From: Bactericera cockerelli | Lineage: Eukaryota; Arthropoda; Insecta; Hemiptera; Triozidae | Length of the DNA stretch: 64,000 nt | Assembly: GCA_024516035.1 (NCBI GenBank) | Contig: CM044961.1 | Coordinates: 33,580,953-33,644,952, forward strand | Direction: 5' to 3' | Part shown: positions 42,640 to 52,778 of the stretch, one piece after another | Numbering within the stretch: position 1 is the stretch's first letter | Layout of the letters: every line of letters begins with the position of its first letter | Translations under genes and position numbers: made by a program | The notes under the pieces: model-generated | Database searches by the model: none | The model's input: the letters and a program-made list of their open reading frames with translations, nothing else | What the model was told of the DNA's origin: nothing

Positions 42640-43015
42640 TGGACTCCTCCTTAACCCTTACTGCACAATTGGACTCTCCTAACCCTACTACAACAAACTT
42701 GGACTCCTCCTTAACCCTTACCTACAAACAACTGGACTCCTCCTTAACCCTTACCTGCAAAACAACTGGAACTCCTCCTTAACCCTTACCTGCAAAAAAC
42801 TGGACTCCTCCTTAACCCTTACCTGCAAACAACTGGACTCCTCCTTAACCCTTACCTGCAACAACTGGACTCCTCTTAACCCTTCCTGCAAACAACTGGC
42901 TCCTCCTTAACCCTTACCTGCAAACAACTGGGACTCCTCCTTAACCCTTACCTGCAAACAACTGGACTTCCTCCTTAACCCTTACCTGCAAACACTGGAC
43001 TCCCCTCACCCTTAC
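42640..43015 (-). repeat. About 33-bp minisatellite carrying a 5' splice site in each unit
   Basis: About 12 units. On the minus strand each reads tccagttgtttgcag, then gtaagggttaaggaggag. The first unit abuts the real exon 3 end (agtcacttgcag, gtaaggg). Several units have single-base deletions or additions. Confidence 0.9.
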
Positions 43016-43168
43016 CTGCAAGTGACTCCGCCCCACTTTGCGGTTGATCTGCACCACTAGGAGATGCAGCGGCTGACATGGCGTGATGGCTATCACCATG
43101 GCAACGGTGCCACAATGCCAACAAATATGGTGGTCAGCTGCCACCAACCGCTGGGGATGTCCTTGAAA
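43016..43168 (-). CDS. LHFPL6: LHFPL6-like tetraspan protein, exon 3 (TM2), frameshifted
   Basis: Acceptor ccccccacag, donor gtaagg, 153 nt. Entry in phase 2 gives Asn and then FKDIPSGWWQLTTIFVGI, matching the CGRY..F..IPS..W block before TM2. A one-base loss then shifts to GTVAMVIAIT, and further indels separate pieces resembling LVVQINRKVGR (compare the ISRTVGRVAGG stretch of the vertebrate protein) and ESLA at the end. The entry and exit phases fit the neighbours only if about four indels are allowed. The exon's 3' end runs into the minisatellite. Confidence 0.78.
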
Positions 43169-44175
43169 CTGTGGGGGGAGAAAGGGTTAAGAAGGAGCTC
43201 ACGTAACCATAGCAACACAAATATGTACATACTTTCAAGGCCAGTTTTTGGGAGGGAAATGTTTGGATGCAGGGTGACCTGTAGATCTAATCAATTTTTC
43301 TCAGATTCAAAGATCATAAAAGATCCACGAGATCATAACTTTAATTATAATTATGTAAATTAAATTATTATAATTAATAATTTGTAAATAAAACTTGATT
43401 AAATTTGTTAATAATATCATAATAAATAATTCAAAGTTATCTGAATCATTTTGGCAAGAACAATGGAAAGTGGTGTTCATATTTCTCAAGACATACAGTA
43501 CCTATACTTCTCATTAATTAATGCTTACTATGTATACAGTATTTTTGCAAAATATTTCATAATCGTCTGAAAAAAATAAACATAAAAGTTCTCAGAAAAG
43601 CTTATAATTATACAAACTCTTGGTAAAACAAATAAACATCGAAATAATTTGAAGATAAAAAACACGTTTTTTTTTTTACTTGATATTTATTTTCACATGG
43701 CCATTGGCCATTTCCCAGTTACGGAATCGTCACAGAACTAAAGACTAAATTAAAAAAAAAAACTATTCTTAGAGGTGATTTACGAGCTAACTATAATAAA
43801 TAAGAAGTTGTTCAAAAAAGCAAGTGTTTTTTTTTTATCTTCAAATTTACTTCGATGACAAAAAAATACTAATATCCCTCCAAAAACATTGCATGTAAAA
43901 AATGAGGCCAAGAAATTATAACTCTAAGTAATTTATAGCCATATTGCGGATGAGTGAAATTTTATGTAGATGATTAAATTTTATGAAACAGAAGAAAAAA
44001 TAAAAACTTTATATTTCATATGGCGCCTTTTAACTAAGAATCTTGAAAATTTGTCAATATTATGTATTGTGAAAACATTAAGAAAATATTTTTTTTCTTT
44101 TTTTTTACACGAGTGGTTTTTTTGGGGGGATATCACTATTTTTTCTCTCAAATCACAAGCACCGAATACACGTAC
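43169..44175. other. Intron 2, AT-rich, no repeat recognised
   Basis: About 1 kb of AT-rich intron sequence between exons 2 and 3. No gene or clear mobile element seen. Confidence 0.5.
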
Positions 44176-44289
44176 TTTTCATAGCGGCCACATCCTGATC
44201 CATTAGCAGATCTTTCGTCGGACGTCGTACTTGGGAAAACCACACCGTCTGAAAGAGCTGAAGTGGGCGGGGTACCGGTCCAAACGGCC
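44176..44289 (-). CDS. LHFPL6: LHFPL6-like tetraspan protein, exon 2 (first extracellular loop), one frameshift
   Basis: Acceptor gattttccag, donor gtacgt. Entry phase 0: GRLDRYPAHFSSFRRCGFPK then YDVR; after one extra base the frame continues ERSANGSGCGRYE and ends with AA, which joins T of exon 3 to give Asn. The FRRC...CGRY pair is the signature of the LHFPL first loop (PVSFGTFRRC and CGRYASF in LHFPL6). The length of 114 nt is one more than the phases require, agreeing with a single inserted base near 44215. Confidence 0.85.
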
Positions 44290-44359
44290 CTGGAAAATCC
44301 GGCGGCAAACAGTCAAAAGCCTCTAAAGTGTAAATGTCTAATATATAAAAAAAAAATAA

Positions 44360-44410
44360 ATCGGAACAATTTTTTTTTTTTACAGACGAGCACAATACTT
44401 CAAAATATCT
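44360..44410 (-). repeat. Repeat J fragment
   Basis: aaatcggaacaatttttttt and gagcacaatacttc; a second piece at 44805-44845 (ccgagaaatttctagtatta). Confidence 0.5.
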
Positions 44411-44609
44411 ATAGATATATGCACATAGAAGTATAAAAAAATTCCGGATTGTCAACTCTGAATGATTGTCCAATACTAGCTGGGGTCAAGGTTGTAATAT
44501 GTATGTAATTATGTATGTAATTTTCTTTGTGGTGAAAACCAAATTTTTTGAAATAGCGAAGCATTTTACAAAGCTCCTGTACATTTCGAATTATTCTATA
44601 CGATAATTT

Positions 44610-44800
44610 CTACTCTGGTAATGCCGCCACTGGTCGTTACTCATACAAGTAACTACTCATTTTTCCTCACGAGGTATGAGTGGACCCCGAACATCCAAGT
44701 ACAGAGCAGAAAAATTCCTGCCCCGCTGGGGATCGAACCCAGGTCACCGTGCGTGCAATGCCTAGCGCGCTAACTCACTCTGCCATCGGTGACTACTCTT
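44610..44800 (-). mobile_element. SINE D, inverted partner of 38336-38640
   Basis: Minus strand: tagtcaccgatggcagagtg, gggttcgatccccagcgggg, ttcggggtccactcatacct. Confidence 0.88.
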
Positions 44801-44882
44801 TATTACTTCCGAGAAATTTCTAGTATTAGAAATCGGAAATATTGTTTTTTATATTTTCTTAATTTTTTTCATTTTTTCGCAG

Positions 44883-44982
44883 CTCTCCTGATCAGCATTG
44901 GCGTGGCGGTGTATCCTCTGGCTGGGATAACGTGGAAATGAAGGAGGCGTGTGGAGGTCTATCCAGTCCCTATAAAATTTAG
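44883..44982 (+). pseudogene. Inverted, damaged copy of LHFPL6-like exon 4
   Basis: Same acceptor (tttcgcag) and donor (gtgagt) as 38184-38282 but on the plus strand. ggggtggg has become ggctggg, so the YPLGW frame is lost and a stop follows; two extra bases sit near the donor. It lies opposite in strand to every other exon of the gene, so it cannot be spliced with them. Confidence 0.88.
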
Positions 44983-45374
44983 GTGAGTTTCTGTATCAGT
45001 ATAAACAGAAAAGTGAGATGTTTACTAGATGTACAATTTTATTGTACATGAACAATAGAGAAACAGAGAGTGAAAATATAAAAAAGTTTTGAAATCGAAG
45101 CTTTTTTTTTTTTTTTTTAGCCTACCTATACTTTTGATATCTATAGATATTGTACTCAGAAGAAAAAGAAAGTGTCGGGGTCATACTAGCAGGTGAGAAA
45201 GTTTCAAGGACAACTGATTCATTGTCCACTAATGTCTGGGTCGAAGTTACGTGCTGGCTACTTGCTGAAAACGGGCAAGCACCACCAAAAATTCGTTCCA
45301 GAAAGCTTTCTCACTCTCATAATTCCCAAATTTACCTTTTAACTGCATCTGATTGTGTTATTTGGTTAACCAAA

Positions 45375-45560
45375 CCAAGGGTTGGGTGGAAGAGATTGCC
45401 ACAGGCAATAACCCTCCCTTTAGGAGGCATTAGCTCCATTCTCTTTTTTGTTCTTGTTTCTTTGTTCAATCTATTTATTTATTTTTATAATTTCATTGTA
45501 TTTTACTGTATATTTATATTTTTGTCTTACCTAATAAAGCATACTAAAATAATAATAACC
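45375..45560 (+). mobile_element. Family I retroelement tail
   Basis: agggttgggtggaagagatt, hairpin ATTGCC-ACA-GGCAAT, aaccctcccttt, and an end ctaataaagcatactaaaat. Confidence 0.75.
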
Positions 45561-45962
45561 AATTCACTCTGATTGGGGCGCACCGAGTTACGGACCGAGG
45601 CATGGCTCTATATTAATTTTTCCTAACAATACTTTTTTTAACACAATGAGGCATTGCCGTACATCGTTTCGGGATTGAATTCGGTGACATCGCTTTGGGT
45701 TATTGAACCAATTTGTTTTTTTTTTCTTCTTCTTTTTTTTTTTGAGATCGGGAGAAGGATATCATAATTACTTTTTATTTTTTCAAACATCAATAAAATT
45801 AATAAAAGATGTAACAATATTTTAAAAAGGGGTTCCTGCTCACCTTCGATTGAACCAAACTGACGTTTGAAATTGAGATTTGGGGATTTTGAGAATGAAA
45901 GTGTTTCTGGAATGAGCCCAGAAGTTTTGTGGTTGTTGAAAAGTCCATGCTTTGTTTCAGCG

Positions 45963-46108
45963 AGTATCGTATTTGTGTTGATCAATTTCGTGATGTCACA
46001 ATTACTCAAACTTGATTTACTAAATCTTTGCTGAACTTGGGACTTGAACCACTGACCTCAAGGTTACAAGTCCGCCGCCTTATCGATTAAGCTACAGATA
46101 TCGGTTGT
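45963..46108 (-). mobile_element. SINE B
   Basis: Minus strand: tgtagcttaatcgataaggc, B box ggttcaagtccc, tail ttgatcaacacaaatacgat. Confidence 0.85.
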
Positions 46109-46295
46109 TTCAGCGATCTTCTCGCTGACATGATCTTCTCAACCCAGCCTTTGTGTTGTAGGTACCTAAATAAAGCAATATCTTGCACAAGTAATACTTT
46201 TTGAATAAATACTAGTGTTATTATTTTTTTTTTAATTTTATATGAGGCAAGTTTGCAATCATACCAAATGCGGGTAGATCCGAATTTTGGTTAAG

Positions 46296-46592
46296 GGGCC
46301 AAATTATGAAACAGGATTAAAGTTAAGATAAACCCGACTCCCTCTCAAGTCAGAGTTTCTACCAATCACAGCGCACTAAAAAAGGTATCATATTTGTGTT
46401 AATCAATTTCGTGATATCACAACTATTCAAACTTGCTTTACTAAATCTACACTGAATCCGGGACTTAAACCACCGAACTTCAGGTTACAAGTCCGCCGCC
46501 TTATCGATCAAGAATCTGAGGTCGGTTAGCTAAAGTTGAGGAACGGTCTGGCTTTTCTTAAAACTTTAATCTTGTTTTATAGTTCGGCCCTT
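46296..46592. mobile_element. MITE (GGGGCC family) carrying SINE B
   Basis: Left aggggccaaattatgaaaca, right complement of aagggccgaactataaaaca. SINE B (46385-46530, minus) is inserted at the tagctaaccgac point, the same point as in the copy at 28968-29020 plus 35581. Confidence 0.85.
46385..46530 (-). mobile_element. SINE B nested in MITE
   Basis: Minus strand: ccgacctcagattcttgatc to ttgattaacacaaatatgat. Confidence 0.85.
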
Positions 46593-46805
46593 AGAATCGA
46601 GTCTTTTGATGTTATTTAGTAATAATAAAAAAAGGCACTAAAATACGATATCTAACAAGCTGTCAATAAGCGGATAGAATAGAAAAATAAAGTGATCAGG
46701 AAAATCTACCTACTAGTAAAAAACAGTCATAACAATCTCATTAATTATCTTTATACTTTTATAATAATAACACTCTTTAGTGGAAGTTAACCACCAGACG
46801 AGGTT

Positions 46806-47008
46806 AAAGGGTTGGGTGGAAGAGATTGCCATAGACAATAACCCCACCCTTTAGTTAGGTCGTAATTATGTAATTATATTTTTTCCCCCATTCTATTGTT
46901 TATATTGCTTCCATTTAAAAAATAAAAATGTATAATAAAACTATTTGTATTGTAAATATAATTATATTTATGTCTTTGTATCTAATAAAGCATTTAATAA
47001 TAATAATG
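46806..47008 (+). mobile_element. Family I tail nested in SINE A
   Basis: agggttgggtggaagagatt, hairpin ATTGCC-ATA-GACAAT, end ctaataaagcatttaataat. Confidence 0.78.
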
Positions 47009-47079
47009 CTCGAAGCATTTTCCACCACCTAACCGTCAGAATCTTATTAGTATGTGATGGTCACAAACTTATATGAGTG

Positions 47080-47388
47080 CACGATTAGCTCAGTGGTTAA
47101 GCACTCGCTGGCCATGCGGAAGGTCCCGGGTTCTATCCCCCGAGCCGACAAAACATTTGCATTCAAAATTTTGTTACATTTGGTTGTAAGTTATACCTTC
47201 CGGTGCGCTCGTGTTGACCCAGTGCCTAAATGAGAAGTATAAATATTGTGTCACTTCTCGCCCATCAGAGCGGAGGCATACTACGGGATGGGCAGGCTAC
47301 AATACAAACCACAAGCGTCTACAGTAGCTCCTGTTCCATGACTACGAAATAAAAACGACTGTGAAACACTCATCTTTAAAAAAAGAGA
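47080..47388 (+). mobile_element. SINE C nested in SINE A
   Basis: Head gtgcacgattagctcagtgg, B box gggttctatcccccgagcc, body caagcgtctacagtagctcc. Confidence 0.85.
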
Positions 47389-47589
47389 GGAAAAATAATT
47401 CATGCATTGGGTGGGATTCGAACCAACGGATCCCTACGTTACTTCTAACTACAGAAAAATTCTAACTATCAAAAAAAAAATATATTTTATGAAACTAATA
47501 CTATTTATCCCGTAAAATATATAAGACCTGTTTAACTGCTGGAGTAAAGGGACTTTTCGGTCTTACCTCGGCAGTATAAACAAGGTATA

Positions 47590-47655
47590 TTCTATTCTAT
47601 TCTACTCTATTTTATACTCTTCTATTCTATACTATACTATTCTATTCTATTTAAG
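47590..47655. repeat. (tattc)n microsatellite
   Basis: Imperfect 5-bp repeat tctattctattctac. Confidence 0.85.
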
Positions 47656-47889
47656 ATTTTAGAATCTAAATTAAAACAGCAGTCCACGGAGATTCGAACC
47701 CGGTACCTTTCGTATTTGAAACAGCGGTCCCCAACCCGTGGGGTCTCTATGAACGTCACGGGCATGCCGCATCGTCGGAATGAGTTAAAATGAATTCGAA
47801 CCCCCTCCACTGTCATACCCTGGAAACGACATGGAATTGTTATGTACTTTTTTTTGTGTGTGTTTTTTTTTTTACCAGACCTGTAATCT

Positions 47890-48540
47890 GGAGTTCTCTA
47901 TGAAAATCTATGAAAAAATCTATGAAATTCTTAGGTACTTTATGAAATTCTTATAGGTACTTAATATAATAATAATTTCTTATTTATACTGCCCGATTAC
48001 GACTTTTACAGTCCCATTTTTCCAGCAGTAAGTCCAAGACACATTATTAGGTGGTAAAGATCCCAAATGGGAGGATAACATGTCATGTCCCGGCTGGGTT
48101 TTGAACCCACGACCTTCTGGAATCTATGGATTCACAGAGTGCCGCCTTTACCACTGAGCTACCGGGACAGACTAATGAAATTCTTAGGTACTTTATGAAG
48201 TTCTTAGGTACCTACTTTACGAAAATATTATTGGAACTTGATGAAATTCGTTAGGTACCTACTTTATAAAATTCTTGGGTACTTTACAAAAATCTGATAG
48301 TTACATAATGACTTAAGCGGATAAGTCAAAAACAGGAGCCGCACCCCCAAATAAAGCTAGATAAACTATATCTAGCAACAGTAAAGTTGCAATTATTATT
48401 ATTTGCTACAGAGAGTTACATAATGAAATACTCTATGAAATTCTTAGGTACTTTAAGAAATTCTTATAGGTACTTGATGAAATACCTGCTATATGAAATT
48501 CTTAGGTTCTATATATGAAATTCTTCACGCGCCATTGTTT
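47890..48540. repeat. About 20-bp repeat split by SINE F
   Basis: Units of tatgaaattcttaggtactt recur before 47965 and after 48175; SINE F lies between. The array ends close to exon 1 of the LHFPL6-like gene. Confidence 0.75.
47970..48172 (-). mobile_element. SINE F, full copy
   Basis: Minus strand: tgtcccggtagctcagtggt, B box gggttcaaaacccagccggg, body to atactgcccgattacgac. Confidence 0.88.
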
Positions 48541-48555
48541 CGTCAGAAAGCTTAC

Positions 48556-48663
48556 CTGGACCCAAAAAGGGATGTAGAACCCAGAACAGCATAGGATAGC
48601 CGCTATCAGGGAGAGAAGAGCCCACACTATGCCTACATTGGTCAAGTCTCCTGCCATTCAAAT
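48556..48663 (-). CDS. LHFPL6: LHFPL6-like tetraspan protein, exon 1 (start codon and TM1)
   Basis: The coding part is 48556-48657 (34 codons): MAGDLTNVGIVWALLSLIAA then ILCCSGFYIPFWVQ, ending in phase 0 before gtaagc. The vertebrate LHFPL6 N-terminus has the same plan (short lead, G-x-x-WALLSF, GF..PYW). This helix is TM1 and the end of it leads into the first extracellular loop. Six bases of 5' UTR separate the ATG from an acceptor (tttcttttcag), so a non-coding 5' exon and the promoter lie upstream, beyond 48664. The ATG is the first in the exon and fits the family length. Frame intact. Confidence 0.9.
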
Positions 48664-48739
48664 CTGAAAAGAAAGCGGACATCATCTGGTTGGACTGAAG
48701 TAAATTCTAGTTTCGATGATAAGGGCCTGGTTTTAGAAG

Positions 48740-49145
48740 CTTTTTTTGGGTTCAACGCATGGTCATATCACGACGGGGGTGTTAGCCTCTATTATTATTA
48801 TTATTATATAATTCTTTATTAGATACAAAAGGACATTGTGTACATATAAATAATAATTTTAACAGTGAAAAATCAAAAAAACAATATATACAATAAAAAT
48901 GAAAAAGAATAGAAAATATTTGAAAACATAAATGTCCTAACTAAAGGGCGGGGTTATTGCCTATGGCAATCTCTTCCACCCAAACTCTATTCGCAGGAAA
49001 CTCATAAACCTGGTAAACACATTAACCTCACCCAGCCTGGGTTGTGCCGGAATACCAGCATCACGAAGTCTTCACCTCGCTAGATGTTACTTAACTTCGG
49101 TGATCCTACGAGAACCGGTGCATTAAACACGCGCCATCGACGCAA
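48740..49145 (-). mobile_element. SINE H (5S-derived) split by family I
   Basis: Minus strand: gaatgcaccggttctcgtag style head (ccggttctcgtaggatcacc) at 49090-49145, body 48985-49075, tail 48745-48795. Family I lies between. Confidence 0.8.
48797..48988 (-). mobile_element. Family I tail nested in SINE H
   Basis: Minus strand: gggtggaagagattgccata, ggcaataaccccgcccttta, ending in (taa)n at 48797-48815. Confidence 0.78.
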
Positions 49146-49341
49146 CGCTGCGCGCTGGCTTCAGAGAGCTTTCTCTCTCTCATAATCGCCAAATAGATAT
49201 CCTTTTCAACTGCAATGTGATTATTTCCTTAGATAACATTTGTACTGTGTCAATGGCTAACATCGAAATTATGTTCGTCAGTAAAAATATATTTTACTTT
49301 ATTATTGTTCAACTAATGCAATTTTGCAAGTAACATCTTAA

Positions 49342-50293
49342 TCTTAATATATATGTAAATGTCAAAGTCACTGACTGACCACTCACTGACTGATCATCGC
49401 TCTACAGCCCAAACCGTAAGTCCTAGGAAGCTGAAATTTGGTAGGTAGCTTTGTCTTATAGTCTAGATGTGCAATAAGACGGGATTTTTCGAAATTCCCA
49501 CTACAACACCTGCCATTGGCGAAAAAGGACTTTTTGCTTTCACGGCCATGCCTCGGGACGCAAAGCGGGCGACAGCCCGTTAGTAATATATAAATGTCAA
49601 AGGCACTGACTGACTGACCACTGACTGATCATCGCTCTACAGCCCATACCGTAATACCCAGCGAGCTGAAATTTGGTAGGTAGCTTTGTCTTATAGTCTA
49701 GATGTGCAATAAGACGGGATTTTTCGAAATTCCCACTACAACACCTGCCATTGGCGAAAAAGGACTTTTTGCTTTCACGGCCATGCCTCGGGACGCAAAG
49801 CGGGCGACAGCCCGCTAGTCTTTATATATAAATTTATAAGTATAGATGTCAAAGTCACTGACTGATCATCGCTCTACAGCCCAAACCGTAAGTCCTAGGA
49901 AGCTGAAATTTGGTAGGTAGCTTTGTCTTATAGTCTAGATGTGCAATAAGACGGGATTTTTTCGAAATTCCCACTACAACACCTGCCATTGGCGAAAAAG
50001 GACTTTTTGCTTTCACGGCCATGCCTCGGGACGCAAAGCGGGCGACAGCCCGCTAGTCTTTATATATAAATTTATAAGTATAGATGTCAAAGTCACTGAC
50101 TGATCATCGCTCTACAGCCCAAACCGTAAGTCCTAGGAAGCTGAAATTTGGTAGGTAGCTTTGTCTTATAGTCTATATGTGCAATAAGACGGGATTTTTC
50201 GAAATTCCCACTACAACACCTGCCATTGGCGAAAAGGGATTTTTTGCTTTCACGGCCATGCCTCGGCCCGCAAAGCGGGTGACAGCCCGCTAG
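49342..50293 (+). mobile_element. Four Helitron-like units in tandem
   Basis: Units of 235-238 bp, anchored by tctacagccc at 49401, 49636, 49873 and 50111. Each ends in the hairpin GCGGGC-GACA-GCCCGC followed by CTAG (TTAG in unit 1); units 3 and 4 begin TCTTTATATATAAATTT. The array lies between a host A (49341) and T (50294). Helitrons end in hairpin plus CTRR, start with TC and insert between A and T. No replicase-helicase gene, so non-autonomous. Confidence 0.8.
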
Positions 50294-50324
50294 TAATAAA
50301 TAAATAACATATCTACCTTTCAAT

Positions 50325-50585
50325 TGCAACGGAAGGTCCCGGGATTGATCCCCCGTGCCGACAAAAAATTGTATTCTTTATTTGGTTACATTTGTTTGTA
50401 AAGGATACCTAACCTCCAACACCAAAATGTGAAGTTTCCTGCCACTTCTCGCCCATCAGTGAGGACGCATACTACGGGATGGGTACTTACAACACAGACC
50501 ACAAGCGTCTACAGTAGCTCCTGGTTTCATGACTAATACGAAATAAAAAAGACTGTGAAACACTCATTATCAAAAAAGAAAAGAA
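50325..50585 (+). mobile_element. SINE C, head truncated
   Basis: gaaggtcccgggattgatcc, then body caagcgtctacagtagctcc and A-rich end. Confidence 0.82.
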
Positions 50586-50705
50586 AAAAAAGTACTTACC
50601 AGAAGATATCAAAAGAAATGGCTTGATGATCGTTACAAGAAAAGTGGTAGATGAACTTTTCACTTAGCTGATTAGAGATGTCTATTTTTCTAATCTTACA
50701 CAGTT

Positions 50706-50830
50706 TTTTTTACTTTCCTTATAATATAACAAGGCAAGTACTGTATTCAAGCAATAAGTTTTTTACTTTCCTTATCCTATAACAAGGAAAGTACTGTATT
50801 TAAGCAATTTATTTACAGAGGATAGGTTAG
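50706..50830 (+). repeat. tactttccttatcc element fragments, two copies
   Basis: ttactttccttataatataa and again ttactttccttatcctataa, each with caaggaaagtactgta. Confidence 0.65.
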
Positions 50831-51052
50831 GTAACTGAAACTTTTTTAATCAAAAAAGGCACTAACGGATTGATTAAATTTGTAGCTAAAAAGTGTCATA
50901 CGAAAACATGTAAGTTAAGCAACGTTCAGCGAGGAAAGGTTGGTTGGATAACCACGTTTGTTTTTCAACCGCGAACTTCATAGAAACATGATTGCTAGGT
51001 TCAAACTTTTGAAACCCGCCAAATACTATACCTAGGTATTAAAATTCACTAA

Positions 51053-51181
51053 GGGCGGAATTAATAGACAACATCAATAACTTAAGTCGTTGGTAAGTGT
51101 CGATTTTCCCTATCTTACACAATACGCAATCCTTGACTTAGCGCCACAGAGATATTACAAAAACGTCTATTAATTCCGCCC
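51053..51181. mobile_element. Harbinger-type MITE, 129 bp, TAA target duplication
   Basis: GGGCGGAATTAATAGAC at the left, exact complement at the right, TAA at 51050-51052 and 51182-51184. Middle tacacaatacgcaatccttg. Best copy of the element nested at 16.5 kb. Confidence 0.9.
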
Positions 51182-51219
51182 TAAATCCACGATTGACAGC
51201 GTAAGTTTTCGCACACAAT

Positions 51220-51640
51220 ACGTAACTTTTGAAAGAGATTTCAACACGTGCACTTAAACCACGTTTTTTATTTAAACCCGCGAACTTTTAGGAACTATAA
51301 CATGGCTCACCAACTAATATGCTAGCGAACTCGTAAGCTTTTCTTACACCAGGTATCTTTTGAACGATATTTTTAACCACATCTGTTATTCCGAAACGAA
51401 CTTCCACAATTATTTGGTTCTCACAAATGCCACGTAAATTTTCGGTCCACCAGGTAAACTTTGATGCAGATTTCACCACGTCTTTTTTGCACACATCACG
51501 AACTTATTCGGCTCTTATACAAATGCCATCGTTCGTTTTTCCTCACACCAGGTAACCTTTGAAAGAGATGACGATATTGAGGCTTTCTAATAATCCGCCG
51601 TCTCCCGCCTGACAGACTTTCGAGTGGTGTTCTCATTACG
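51220..51640. repeat. Degenerate about 100-bp repeat
   Basis: The motif caccaggta followed by ctttga recurs at about 51347, 51449 and 51548. Single open frames across it are chance. Confidence 0.5.
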
Positions 51641-51821
51641 AAAGACTTTCTAAAGAATTTAAAAGAAAAGAAGAGGAAATCTTGCGCAAAACGTATGCAA
51701 AAAAAAAAGTGCTCATGTATGAATAGGATTTTGAATTGGCACTGTCTTGTCCTCTTGACGGGTTCGATTCTTGCGAAGGACAAGAGTTTTGCTCCACAAT
51801 TAGTCGAAACTCTAATAATAA

Positions 51822-52038
51822 TAATTAATAACACTCTTTAGTAGAAGGTAACCCCCAGGCGAGGTTAATGCTTAAAGCATTTTCTATTACCACCTAACCC
51901 TCAGAGTCTTATTATTATGTGGTCAGAAACTCATATGAATGAGAAAAAATTCGTGCACTGGGTTGGATTCGAACCAACCGATCCCTACGCTACCTGGATT
52001 ACCAGACTACAGCGTTAACCACTTGACTACCAGTGCAC
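51822..52038 (-). mobile_element. SINE A, full copy
   Basis: Minus strand: gcactggtagtcaagtggtt head, B box ggttcgaatccaaccc, hairpin AATGCTTTAAGCATT, (tta)n. Confidence 0.88.
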
Positions 52039-52204
52039 GTTGAACTCTTAAACTATCGAAACTGGACAATGTGTACAAAAAAAGTGTTCATGTATGAATC
52101 TGATTTTTGAATTGGCAGTGTCTTGTCCTCTTGACGAGTTCGATACTTGTCAGGGTCTAAACTTTGCTCCAAAATTACTCTATAAACTAAAGATGAAGTT
52201 ATCA

Positions 52205-52350
52205 GATCAAAATGTGTTCATCGCAATCTCGATATCAATCTTGTGATGCTGGATATCACCGACCCCACTCAGGCTGCGTGAGGATACTTTTATTTGAGTC
52301 ACTACTTTGTGAGTTACCAGCGAATGCAGGGTAAAACCCCCCAGGGTAGA
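52205..52350 (+). mobile_element. SINE H/G body fragment
   Basis: cttgtgatgctggatatcac, cactcaggctgcgtgaggat, gcagggtaaaacccccca; head absent. Confidence 0.6.
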
Positions 52351-52361
52351 CCTATGTGCCA

Positions 52362-52778
52362 TATAGTCACTGTGTGAGAGCTTTATCGCACTAGGCTTGC
52401 ACGCACGGTGGCCTGGGTTCGATCCCCAGAGGCGCAGAAATTTTGTACTCAACTTGGATGTCAGGCGTCTACTACTATACCTCGTGAGGAAAAATGAGCA
52501 GTTACTTGTATGAGTAATGACCAGTAGCGTCATCATCAGAGTATAAAGAATAATGTAAAATAATTTGGAAAAGTAAAGGAGGCTCTCAGTAATGCTACGC
52601 TACCCGCAAAAGTTATGAAGAGGCCTTGAGCTTCACCACAAATAAAAACCATACATATAAAGATATACATCTCTATAAAAAATAAAATAAATAAAGTATA
52701 GGTACCTAGCAGAAATAACAAGCAAAAAAAGTTAAAAAAAGAAGAGGCCTGTGTTTCACCACAAATATAAATCATTCT
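52362..52778 (+). mobile_element. SINE D with duplicated tail
   Basis: tagtcactgtgtgagagctt head, cctgggttcgatccccag, body to caccacaaataaaaacc; the tail segment gaggcctgtgtttcaccaca recurs at 52743. Confidence 0.8.

Larger units (their letters stand above)
46768..47442 (-). mobile_element. SINE A split by family I and SINE C
   Basis: Pieces at 46768-46806, 47008-47065 and 47395-47442 align in order to one minus-strand SINE A. Confidence 0.82.

Noticed and set aside
42640..43020. Telomere-like repeat (ccttaaccctta)
   Set aside because: The unit is about 33 bp and contains a splice donor; the similarity to TTAGG-type telomere repeats is only a few bases.
49342..50293. CRISPR-like array of regular repeats
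   Set aside because: The units are contiguous, without unique spacers, in eukaryotic DNA, and have Helitron-type ends.
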